Positions 17,734 through 25,114 of a stretch of DNA of 64,000 nucleotides are shown here, piece after piece. This stretch comes from an uncultured Muribaculaceae bacterium (lineage in GTDB: Bacteria > Bacteroidota > Bacteroidia > Bacteroidales > Muribaculaceae). The translations under genes and the position numbers were made by a program. Position 1 is the stretch's first letter; the number at the start of each line of letters is the position of its first letter. The stretch covers positions 1 through 64,000 of the forward strand of contig CAJUCW010000021.1 of assembly GCA_910585275.1 (NCBI GenBank), given 5' to 3'. A model generated the notes under the pieces. That model was not told the origin of the DNA. It saw nothing but the letters and a program-made list of their open reading frames with translations, and did not search any database.

Positions 17734-18209
17734 AATTCTGTCGCTATGTCGGCGCTTTTTGCGTCTGCCGCCCTCATAAGGTCGGCGGGAGCCAGTTTCA
17801 GCTGGAGCCCGCGCTTTCCGGCGCTGACGTAGATTTCCGGGAAGGAAAGGGCTTCTTCACTGATATAAGTGGGGTAATGTTTTTTCATTCCTATGGAGGT
17901 GCAGCCGCCCCGGATGTAGCCGGTGAGCGGAAGCAGCTCCTTCATAGCAATCATCTCGGCTTTCTTGTTGCCGGAAACCTTTGCCGCTTTCTTGAGGTCA
18001 ACTTCACGGTTGCCGGCAATGACGCATACGAAGACTCCGTTCTTGTCGCCGCGAAGCACGAGGGTCTTGAAAACCTGTTCGATGGGTTCGCCAAGTTCTT
18101 CCGCCACATGGTCGGCGGCAAGGTTGTCGGGGTCAACGGTATATTCCACAAGTTCATACCTGATTTTCATCTTGTCGAGTATTCTTGCGGCATTTGTCTT
18201 TTCAGCCAT
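17730..18209 (-). CDS. ybaK: Cys-tRNA(Pro)/Cys-tRNA(Cys) deacylase, YbaK family
   Basis: 159 residues forming a single YbaK/ProX-type domain. Typical stretches are GEPIEQVFKTLVLRGDK and GYIRGGCTSIGMKKHYPT, where the conserved Lys and Gly-rich loop bind the mischarged tRNA 3' end. The enzyme hydrolyses misacylated Cys-tRNA(Pro) in trans. It lies 28 bp downstream of rho and overlaps aroC by 4 bases. Length and motifs are normal. Confidence 0.93.
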   Translation of the reverse strand: MAEKTNAARILDKMKIRYELVEYTVDPDNLAADHVAEELGEPIEQVFKTLVLRGDKNGVFVCVIAGNREVDLKKAAKVSGNKKAEMIAMKELLPLTGYIRGGCTSIGMKKHYPTYISEEALSFPEIYVSAGKRGLQLKLAPADLMRAADAKSADIATEL

Positions 18210-18237
18210 AATATAATGCTTGCTAATGTTAATCCGC

Positions 18238-20361
18238 TTAACGGTCCATCGTCACAAGGAGTTCTTCGTTGTTGCGGGTCATCTCCATGCGCTTTTTGAT
18301 AAACTCCATAGCTTCGAGCGAATTCATGTCGGCAAGGTAGTTGCGGAGAATCCACATCCTGTTGAGGGTCTCCTGAGGCAACAGGAGGTCGTCGCGGCGT
18401 GTCGAAGAGGCGATGATATCCACTGCCGGGAATATTCGCTTGTTCGATAGTTTGCGGTCGAGTTGCAGCTCCATGTTGCCGGTGCCTTTGAATTCTTCGA
18501 AAATCACCTCGTCCATCTTCGAAGACGTTTCGGTGAGGGCTGTGGCGATAATGGTAAGCGAGCCTCCGTTTTCAATGTTGCGGGCCGCTCCGAAGAAACG
18601 CTTGGGACGCTGTAGGGCATTGGCATCGACACCGCCCGAAAGGATTTTACCGGAAGCCGGCGAAACGGTGTTGAAGGCGCGTGCAAGACGCGTGATGGAG
18701 TCGAGCATGATTACTACGTCGTGGCCGCATTCCACGAGACGTTTGGCCTTCTCCAAGACGATGTTGGCGATTTTTACGTGGCGGTCGGCCGGCTCGTCGA
18801 ATGTGGAGGCTATCACTTCTGCGTTTACGCTGCGTGCCATGTCTGTCACCTCTTCCGGACGTTCATCGATGAGGAGCATGATGATATACGTGTCGGGATG
18901 GTTCTCGGAGATGGAGTTGGCTATGTCTTTGAGCAGGATGGTCTTACCCGTTTTGGGAGGAGCCACGATAAGCGCCCTTTGTCCTTTTCCGATGGGAGCG
19001 AACATATCTACCACGCGGGTCGAGATGTTGGCGTTTTTACCTTTCGTGATGTCGAATTTTTCTTCCGGGAACAGGGGGACAAGATGCTCGAAAGGCACAC
19101 GGTCGCGCACAAGGTCGGGAGAAAGACCGTTGACGGAGAGCACCTTCACGAGAGGGTAATACTTGTCGCCTTCGCGGGGAGGGCGTATAGACGCCTCCAC
19201 TACGTCGCCGGTTTTGAGACCGTATTCCTTTATCTGGTTTTGCGACACATACACATCGTCGGGGCTGCTCAGATAATTGTAGTCGCTCGAACGTAGGAAA
19301 CCATATCCTTCAGGCATTATTTCAAGCACACCGAACGAAACGAGTATGCCGTTGAGATCGTAGGTCGATTCCTGCTGAGGGGCGGGCTGCAGACCCTGTT
19401 GGCGCATCATGCGCTGCTGCTTTTTCAGCTGGTTTTTCTGTTGTTTTGTAAGGGGTTGCTGCGTGGTGGCTCCCGGTTCGCGGATCTGTATCGGTTCTGC
19501 CTGCGGTGTGGGAAGAGCGGCAAGTTCTTCTTTTTCTGAATGTCGCTGGTTGGGTGTGTTTTCCCTTTGGTTGTTATCACGCTGGCCACGGGGCATAAAT
19601 GTCTTTCCCTTTGTAGGAGAAAAGAAGGAAGTGAGTGAAAGACCGTCGCTTTTTTGGTTTCTGGGCGTGAATATTTTCAATTTCGGGCGTTCCGGCTCTT
19701 CGATCACCGGTTTAAAATCGTCTGGTAAAACGTCTTTATTGTCCGCTGCGGCCATTTCGGAGTCTTTGGAGGGGTTTTCCATGACATCGTTAGCCGTGGA
19801 GTATTCCTCTTTATTATCCTCCGGCTCAGCAACTACAGTGAGTGCGGTTGCATTGTTATTCTCTACAGGCATCGTCGGTTCTGCAACGGTTTCCTGCTCG
19901 ACTTCCGTTTTTTTAGAGCGTTTCTTCGGGGCCGGGTTCTTAATCTCTGACTCGGGTTCTTGAATCTCTGCGTCAGTATTTGCCACTGGCACGGCGGCTT
20001 TCGGTTTTCTACCCCGTTTTTTGGGAGTGGATTCTTCTGCGGTGGCGTTTGTGTTTTTATCGGGAATAGGACTTTCAGTCACCTCTGAAATCGCCTGGGT
20101 GTTTTTTTGAGCCTTTGCCTGCTGGTCAGCATCGTTGTTTTTCTTTGTGCGTTTGGCGCGAGGCTCCTTGTCTTTTGCGTTTTTCTTCTTATCGGCGGCT
20201 TTCGACACAAAGTCTTTGGCCGAAGTTTCGGCCTGCATGTCGAGAATCTGGTCGATAATCTCGTCGCGTGAAAGAGAAGATGCTTTTTTTATACCCATGG
20301 AATCGGCTGTTTCCCTGATTTGGGAGTCGTCCATTTCGTGAAGGTCATTAATGTGGAACAT
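18238..20361 (-). CDS. rho: Transcription termination factor Rho with long disordered insert
   Basis: 707 residues, far longer than the 419 of E. coli Rho. Residues 1-45 form the Rho_N helical domain; residues 50-330 are low-complexity and rich in Lys, Glu, Asn, Gln and Pro; then come the RNA-binding OB fold (GVLEIMPEGYGFLRSSDYNY) and the RecA-like ATPase with Walker A APPKTGKT at residues 468-475. Rho is a hexameric RNA translocase that ends transcription. The long insert is characteristic of Bacteroidetes; in Bacteroides thetaiotaomicron such a region has been reported to drive phase separation. A promoter-like pair at 20596-20625 would leave a leader of more than 200 nt. Confidence 0.95.
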   Translation of the reverse strand: MFHINDLHEMDDSQIRETADSMGIKKASSLSRDEIIDQILDMQAETSAKDFVSKAADKKKNAKDKEPRAKRTKKNNDADQQAKAQKNTQAISEVTESPIPDKNTNATAEESTPKKRGRKPKAAVPVANTDAEIQEPESEIKNPAPKKRSKKTEVEQETVAEPTMPVENNNATALTVVAEPEDNKEEYSTANDVMENPSKDSEMAAADNKDVLPDDFKPVIEEPERPKLKIFTPRNQKSDGLSLTSFFSPTKGKTFMPRGQRDNNQRENTPNQRHSEKEELAALPTPQAEPIQIREPGATTQQPLTKQQKNQLKKQQRMMRQQGLQPAPQQESTYDLNGILVSFGVLEIMPEGYGFLRSSDYNYLSSPDDVYVSQNQIKEYGLKTGDVVEASIRPPREGDKYYPLVKVLSVNGLSPDLVRDRVPFEHLVPLFPEEKFDITKGKNANISTRVVDMFAPIGKGQRALIVAPPKTGKTILLKDIANSISENHPDTYIIMLLIDERPEEVTDMARSVNAEVIASTFDEPADRHVKIANIVLEKAKRLVECGHDVVIMLDSITRLARAFNTVSPASGKILSGGVDANALQRPKRFFGAARNIENGGSLTIIATALTETSSKMDEVIFEEFKGTGNMELQLDRKLSNKRIFPAVDIIASSTRRDDLLLPQETLNRMWILRNYLADMNSLEAMEFIKKRMEMTRNNEELLVTMDR

Positions 20362-20595
20362 AAATTGGATTATGTTTTATAATTATTATCCGCGCAAACA
20401 TATTTACTGGATTTGCACCTTATATGCCAAGAACCTAATCGGGGACATAGAATGCGCTGATGATTGTGAAATTCAATTGAACGGATTGGAGGAGAGGTCT
20501 CATTTTATCCCTGCCCGGAACCGGGAGAGTGTCTGAATCGGGATTATGAGAAAATAAGGTTGGATGGCGTGTTAGTATATTCGCCAAATTTTATG

Positions 20596-20625
20596 CAAAG
20601 TTAAATAAAAAAACTGAGTTGCACA
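20596..20625 (-). promoter_or_regulatory. Probable rho promoter
   Basis: On the minus strand, TTG at 20625-20623, a 19-bp spacer, then TAACTTTG at 20603-20596. It would give a leader of about 230 nt before rho. A second box, TATGTTTG at 20402-20395, lies nearer the gene but has a poorly spaced partner. The rest of 20362-20700 shows no gene. Confidence 0.5.
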
Positions 20626-20700
20626 ATTCTTAAACGCGTAAAATGTGTAAAATGTTGTAAATGGGATGGGAATATATAAGAGCGCGTTCCTTAAAATAAG

Positions 20701-20735
20701 AAACGGAGACAAGGGAATACCCTTGCCTCCGTTTT
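20701..20735. terminator. Terminator after rubrerythrin gene
   Basis: AAACGGAG and CAAGGG pair with CCCTTG and CTCCGTTT across one A/C mismatch, loop AATA. With flanking A and T runs it can act in both directions. It lies 21 nt beyond the rubrerythrin stop on the minus strand. Confidence 0.85.
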
Positions 20736-20755
20736 AAATGTTGTGTTGTCGGAGA

Positions 20756-21307
20756 TTATTTGCCGAAGAAACGGTTGTAAAGTCCGGCGAATCCTTGTCC
20801 GTGGCGAGCCTCGTCTTTAGCCATTTCGTGAACTGTGTCGTGGATGGCGTCGAGGTTCTGTGCCTTCGCATTCTTTGCGATGCGCATCTTGTCGGCGTTG
20901 GCGCCGGCTTCGGCATGCATGCGCTTCTCAAGGTTGGTCTTGGTGTCCCAAACCATCTCGCCGAGGAGTTCGGCGAATTTTGCAGCGTGCTCAGCCTCTT
21001 CCCAAGCGTAACGCTTGAAGGCTTCGGCGATTTCGGGATATCCCTCGCGGTCTGCCTGGCGAGACATTGCAAGATACATGCCTACTTCGGTGCATTCGCC
21101 CATGAAGTGGTTGTTGAGGTCTTTCTTCATCTCCTCGTCAACGTCTTTTGCAACGCCGATCTCATGCTCTGTTACAAACTGGAGAAGGGCTTTCTGGTCA
21201 AGCTCTTTGAATTTGGAGGCGGGAGCGCCACACTGGGGGCATTTTGCAGGAGCTTCTTCTCCTTCAGCTACATATCCGCACACGGTGCAGATCCATTCTT
21301 TTGCCAT
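20756..21307 (-). CDS. Rubrerythrin (reverse type, N-terminal rubredoxin domain)
   Basis: 183 residues. The rubredoxin-like iron site comes first (CTVCGYVAEG, then CPQCGAPASKF), followed by the four-helix di-iron domain with Glu/His ligands (ECTEVGMYLAMSRQAD, WEEAEHAAKFAELL, MAKDEARHGQGF). This order is that of reverse rubrerythrins. The family reduces hydrogen peroxide with electrons from NAD(P)H via redox partners and protects anaerobes. It stands alone, with its own terminator and a -7 box about 100 bp upstream. Confidence 0.93.
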   Translation of the reverse strand: MAKEWICTVCGYVAEGEEAPAKCPQCGAPASKFKELDQKALLQFVTEHEIGVAKDVDEEMKKDLNNHFMGECTEVGMYLAMSRQADREGYPEIAEAFKRYAWEEAEHAAKFAELLGEMVWDTKTNLEKRMHAEAGANADKMRIAKNAKAQNLDAIHDTVHEMAKDEARHGQGFAGLYNRFFGK

Positions 21308-21408
21308 AATAATAAGTTATTTTAGTTATTTAGAATAATTGTCTTTCATTTCAGGCTTGATATTGAAATGGAGATTAAAATGAATAAGTATTTCAAATAT
21401 CTTTACTG

Positions 21409-21416
21409 CAAAGTTA
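21409..21416 (-). promoter_or_regulatory. Promoter -7 box of rubrerythrin gene
   Basis: TAACTTTG on the minus strand, matching TAnnTTTG. No clear TTTG is found at the right distance, so support is partial. The leader would be about 95 nt. Confidence 0.45.
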
Positions 21417-21480
21417 ATATTTTTTTTTAATTTCGCGACGTTGAAAAGAATTAAATTTTATAAATAAAGCGTAAAAGAAA

Positions 21481-22422
21481 ATGAGGCATAGGCAGCTACG
21501 GTTGGAAAAAAGGGTATGGCAATCTTTTCGGGATTTGGGTTTTTCCCGCGTGGTGGCTACTGTGAGCGGAGGGGCCGACAGTGTCGCGCTCCTGTCGGCT
21601 CTTATGTCTTGCCAAGGACTCGAAGTTGTGGCTGCCCATTGCAATTTTCATCTGCGCGGCGAGGAAAGCCGGCGTGACCAGCGTGTGGTCGAAAATTTGT
21701 GCAGGGAGCTCGGGGTGAAGTTGCATGTCAAGGATTTCGATGTGAAGGGGTATATGGACTGCCATAAAGGGGTATCGGTTGAAATGGCGTGCCGCGAACT
21801 GAGGTATGAATGGTTCCGCGATTTGAAATCGGCCGTCGGGGCTGACCGCATCGCCACCGGCCACAACGCCGATGACAACATCGAGACCCTTTTCCTGAAT
21901 CTGTTGCGCGGGTCAGGCACAATGGGGTTGAAAGGGATGCTGCCCGACACAGGCGAAATATGGCGTCCGCTTCTTGCGACACACCGTAAGGAAATATTGG
22001 AATATATAGAAAGGAAGGGTTTGCATTATATCACCGACTCTACCAACCTTTCTTCCGACTACAGACGCAATTTTATCCGCAACGAGGTGCTTCCTCTCCT
22101 TCGCACCCGATGGGAGGGGCTGGACGGTTCGCTTGACCGTACGTTGCGCCATCTTCTTGAAGAGAGCAGGATTGTTGCCCATTCCATAGGAGAGGTCATG
22201 CCTTCTCCGGGCAAACTTCTCTCCCGTGAAACCGTGCTCTCTTATCCTTGTCCGGAATTGCTTGTGAGGCTGTTCATAGAACCTGCAGGCCCCTTCACTA
22301 CTACCGCCTCCGAGGTGGTGGCTGCCATGAAGGCGAACAAGTCAGACGTCAGGAGATGGAAACTATCCAAAGGATGTCTTGAATTGAGAGGTGGAAAACT
22401 GAAAATTTACACACTCAACTAA
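21481..22422 (+). CDS. tilS: tRNA(Ile)-lysidine synthase (short form)
   Basis: 313 residues. The N-type ATP-pyrophosphatase loop SGGADS is at residues 29-34, followed by GHNADDNIETLFLNLLRGSG, the TilS signature that binds ATP and lysine. TilS converts C34 of tRNA(Ile) CAU to lysidine so that it reads AUA. At 313 residues the protein lacks much of the C-terminal tRNA-binding region of the longer forms (about 430), though it ends without sign of disruption. The first BlaI-type operator of the next operon overlaps its stop codon. Confidence 0.93.
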   Translation: MRHRQLRLEKRVWQSFRDLGFSRVVATVSGGADSVALLSALMSCQGLEVVAAHCNFHLRGEESRRDQRVVENLCRELGVKLHVKDFDVKGYMDCHKGVSVEMACRELRYEWFRDLKSAVGADRIATGHNADDNIETLFLNLLRGSGTMGLKGMLPDTGEIWRPLLATHRKEILEYIERKGLHYITDSTNLSSDYRRNFIRNEVLPLLRTRWEGLDGSLDRTLRHLLEESRIVAHSIGEVMPSPGKLLSRETVLSYPCPELLVRLFIEPAGPFTTTASEVVAAMKANKSDVRRWKLSKGCLELRGGKLKIYTLN

Positions 22423-22433
22423 AAAAATAGTTG
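22416..22433. promoter_or_regulatory. Operator-like dyad 1 (BlaI-type)
   Basis: CAACTA-N6-TAGTTG, 18 bp, overlapping the tilS stop codon. Its centre lies 29 bp, nearly three helical turns, from that of the second dyad. Same-face binding of two repressor dimers is plausible. Confidence 0.65.
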
Positions 22434-22439
22434 AAATAA

Positions 22440-22470
22440 TTTGTCAACTATAAAAATAGTTGTAACTTTG
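22440..22470 (+). promoter_or_regulatory. Promoter of the BlaI-M56 operon
   Basis: TTTG at 22440-22443, a spacer of exactly 19 bp, then TAACTTTG at 22463-22470, an ideal Bacteroidetes promoter. The second dyad fills the spacer almost completely, so bound repressor would block RNA polymerase. Confidence 0.8.
22445..22462. promoter_or_regulatory. Operator-like dyad 2 (BlaI-type)
   Basis: A perfect palindrome CAACTAT-AAAA-ATAGTTG of 18 bp, the same length as dyad 1, lying between the -33 and -7 boxes. BlaI/MecI repressors bind short dyads of this kind in other bacteria; the exact sequence differs from the TACA/TGTA core known in staphylococci. Confidence 0.75.
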
Positions 22471-22532
22471 CGCAGTCGCCGGAAACGGAGACTGCAATCC
22501 GCATTTATGCAATCTTTAGAAACTATACGATT

Positions 22533-22904
22533 ATGTCTGACAAGCGTGTGCAACTGACGAACAAGGAAGAGGAGATTATGAGGGTTTTCTGGAATAACGG
22601 GCCTCTTTTCGTAAAGGAAATACTTGAGTTCCTGCCGGAACCGAAACCTCATGTCAATACCGTTTCCACGGTCGTGAGGGTTCTTGAGGGTAAAGGATAT
22701 GTGGGACATGAAAAAGTCGGAGGCTCTTATCGTTATCATGCATTGCTTGAGAAAGACAGCTATCGCAAAAGCACATTGCGCGATATGCTAAGGAATTATT
22801 TCGACAATAGTTTAAAAAATATGGTGTCTGCGCTTGTAGAGGAAGAAGACCTTAGCGGCGACGACATAAAGGAGTTTATCGACATAATAGAAAAAAGGAA
22901 ATGA
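22533..22904 (+). CDS. BlaI/MecI/CopY-family transcriptional repressor
   Basis: 123 residues. The winged-helix domain fills residues 1-80 (LTNKEEEIMRVFWNNGPLFV and HVNTVSTVVRVLEGKGYVGH); the C-terminal helices (residues 85-123) dimerise. In BlaI/MecI systems a membrane M56 peptidase inactivates the repressor on sensing a signal, and such a gene follows one base after the stop codon. Two dyads at 22416-22462 overlap the promoter, which suggests autoregulation. A cleavage site cannot be assigned with confidence. Confidence 0.9.
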   Translation: MSDKRVQLTNKEEEIMRVFWNNGPLFVKEILEFLPEPKPHVNTVSTVVRVLEGKGYVGHEKVGGSYRYHALLEKDSYRKSTLRDMLRNYFDNSLKNMVSALVEEEDLSGDDIKEFIDIIEKRK

Positions 22905-22905
22905 T

Positions 22906-24147
22906 ATGGGAGCTTTCATTGCATATACAATAAAAGGAGCGGTATTGCTTTGTGTGATGTTTTCGATCTATATGCTGACGATGTCGCGTTTGAAATGTGT
23001 GTCTTTGCGGAGGATGTCATTGATTGCCATTTATATCCTTTCATTGTTTTTGCCGATTGTTTCCTTTCATGACATTCCCGTTTTTTACGGGGAGGGGAAC
23101 GTCGATGCCGTTCAGCCGGTTTCGTTGGAGGCAACTGTCGTGCAGTCTCATGTGTCGGCAGGGATGGCATACGATATATTGTCGGTGGTTATTCTGGCGG
23201 GAATATCGGTGTCGGTTGTCAGCTTCGTCAGTTCCATGTTTTATGCGATGAGGTATATGTGGAAGGGTAGAACCATGGATATTGACGGCATGATGGTGAC
23301 TGTCGTGGATGGATCGCATCCTTCGCCGTTCTGTTTCTGCGGGCGTATATTTGTATCGGAAGAGGAATGCGGCGATATAAGCGCAATGGCGCTTGCCCAT
23401 GAAAATAGCCATATACGTCACAGGCATTTCCTTGATCTTCTCCTTGCCCGGGTGGTGGGGATATTGCAGTGGTGGAACCCTTTTGCGTTGCTGATGACGC
23501 GTGAACTCCGTGAAGTACATGAATTTCAGGCGGACGGCGATGTCTTGGAGGCGGGCTACGACAGGAAAGAGTATCAGTATCTGCTCCTTTCAAAGGCTGG
23601 CGGAACGGATATGTTTTCTTTATGGAGCGGACTGAGGCACAGCAGGCTTAAGAATCGTCTGCTGATGATGAATTGTGTAGGTCCCGCAGGCTGGAAACGG
23701 ATGGCTGCAGTGATGATTGTGCCGGGTGCCATGGCGGGATGGATGGTAATGTCGTCGCCGGCGTTGGCTACCATGATCGGTTCGTTTGGCGACGTCGATG
23801 TGCCGTTTTATCATAACGGAAAGGTAAATGCCATAAGCGTTGAACAGGATGAGGAGAGGACGGTTGACCTCAATTCCATTCCTCAGGGCGACAAGCCCGG
23901 AGTTACTATCAACGGCGTGGTTATGGATTATGATATAGTGTTTAGTCATCTCGACCTCTCAAGGATAAAGAGTGTTTCCGTGTATAAGGATTCGATTAAA
24001 TATCCCAACGGGTTGATTGCCATAGAGCTTCTTTCTGACAAGGAGTATAAGGCGAAGGTTGAGGCGGATGCCGGAGATGGAAAAGTTTCGTCGCATGGGA
24101 ATACTTCGGAAATAAAAGTATTGGTCCATGGCGTGGAAAGGAAATGA
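22906..24147 (+). CDS. M56-family (BlaR1-like) membrane metallopeptidase
   Basis: 413 residues. N-terminal membrane helices (about residues 5-55 and 88-113) precede the zinc motif HENSH at 165-169, in the cytoplasmic M56 domain of the BlaR1 type. A further helix follows near residues 262-282. The C-terminal part is not a penicillin-binding sensor: it holds a short stretch (VTINGVVMDYD, then IKSVSVYKDSIKYPNG) resembling a TonB-receptor plug segment. The likely role is to inactivate the BlaI-like repressor in response to an envelope signal that is not a beta-lactam. It follows the repressor by one base. Confidence 0.88.
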   Translation: MGAFIAYTIKGAVLLCVMFSIYMLTMSRLKCVSLRRMSLIAIYILSLFLPIVSFHDIPVFYGEGNVDAVQPVSLEATVVQSHVSAGMAYDILSVVILAGISVSVVSFVSSMFYAMRYMWKGRTMDIDGMMVTVVDGSHPSPFCFCGRIFVSEEECGDISAMALAHENSHIRHRHFLDLLLARVVGILQWWNPFALLMTRELREVHEFQADGDVLEAGYDRKEYQYLLLSKAGGTDMFSLWSGLRHSRLKNRLLMMNCVGPAGWKRMAAVMIVPGAMAGWMVMSSPALATMIGSFGDVDVPFYHNGKVNAISVEQDEERTVDLNSIPQGDKPGVTINGVVMDYDIVFSHLDLSRIKSVSVYKDSIKYPNGLIAIELLSDKEYKAKVEADAGDGKVSSHGNTSEIKVLVHGVERK

Positions 24148-24188
24148 TTCCGGCATTGACAAGGGTATAATTATGGTTTAAATAACAA

Positions 24189-25109
24189 ATGTTTATGAGA
24201 CGATTATTTGCAGCTGCCATGCTTATGGCGGCAGGGGTGTCGTATGCCGATTCTCCGGCTTTGTATGACTGTGTTTATCTTTATCGCCAGACAGGAAAGG
24301 CGGGAGATAAGGATATTGATGAGAAATATAACTGCATATTGCGAATCGGAGAGAATGATTCCCGTTTTTATGACTATTCGTCATTTCGTCTTGATTCGGT
24401 TTCGGCTGTGGAGGGAGTATCCGAAGACGTTGTTGACGAGTACAGAAAAAAGGAAATTATGGCAGAGAATTATTTCGACCAGACAGTTGTGCAGTCGCTT
24501 GCAGAGGGTAAGCTCCGTGTGTATTGCGACATGGCTCCAGACCATTACCGCTATGAGGAGAAGAATCCGGTGATGGAATGGACTCCTGTAGAAGGTAGCG
24601 ACACTGTATGCGGATATGTATGTCATAAGGCGGTGGCACAATATGGCGGAAGGGTTTGGACGGCATGGTATTCGGAAGAGATTCCGGTGCCGTTCGGTCC
24701 TTGGAAAGTGACAGGACTTCCCGGACTCGTGCTTAAGGCGGTGGATTCGGAAGGCAACCATTGTTTTGAGGCGGTGTCATTCCGTAAGGCTTGCGGGGAA
24801 TTTTCTACAAAACCAGTGCCGAATTCCATCTCTATCAGCCGTGACAAGTTTGTAGAACGTAAGAACAGGTATGACAAGGACCCGTTCTCAGCCATAAATG
24901 TGGAAAGCATCTCTGAGATATCGGTTAGCCATAACAAGAATGTGTTTGTGAATGGAGTCAAGGTCAACCAGCATAAAAGGGGTTGCATACCCTTGGAGTA
25001 TTCGGAAGAGGAATTGAAGAATATTCGTATGGGAAAAGAACCGGCTTCGGGAAAAGAATCCGGTAATGTTCCGGTGAAGGTGAGCGGATATGGTGTCTCA
25101 GTAAAATAA
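24189..25109 (+). CDS. GLPGLI family secreted protein
   Basis: 306 residues with a signal peptide (MRRLFAAAMLMAAGVSYA; this Met at 24195 may be the true start). The family-naming motif is present: FGPWKVTGLPGLVLKAVDSEG-like, centred near residue 180. GLPGLI proteins are periplasmic or surface proteins of Bacteroidetes of unknown function, often encoded beside TonB-receptor-like proteins, as here. The gene follows the M56 peptidase by 41 bp and precedes the outer-membrane protein by 5. Confidence 0.88.
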   Translation: MFMRRLFAAAMLMAAGVSYADSPALYDCVYLYRQTGKAGDKDIDEKYNCILRIGENDSRFYDYSSFRLDSVSAVEGVSEDVVDEYRKKEIMAENYFDQTVVQSLAEGKLRVYCDMAPDHYRYEEKNPVMEWTPVEGSDTVCGYVCHKAVAQYGGRVWTAWYSEEIPVPFGPWKVTGLPGLVLKAVDSEGNHCFEAVSFRKACGEFSTKPVPNSISISRDKFVERKNRYDKDPFSAINVESISEISVSHNKNVFVNGVKVNQHKRGCIPLEYSEEELKNIRMGKEPASGKESGNVPVKVSGYGVSVK

Positions 25110-25114
25110 TAATC

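Noticed and set aside
22906..24147. Beta-lactam resistance regulation
   Set aside because: The M56 protein lacks the penicillin-binding sensor domain and no beta-lactamase or PBP gene is in the operon.
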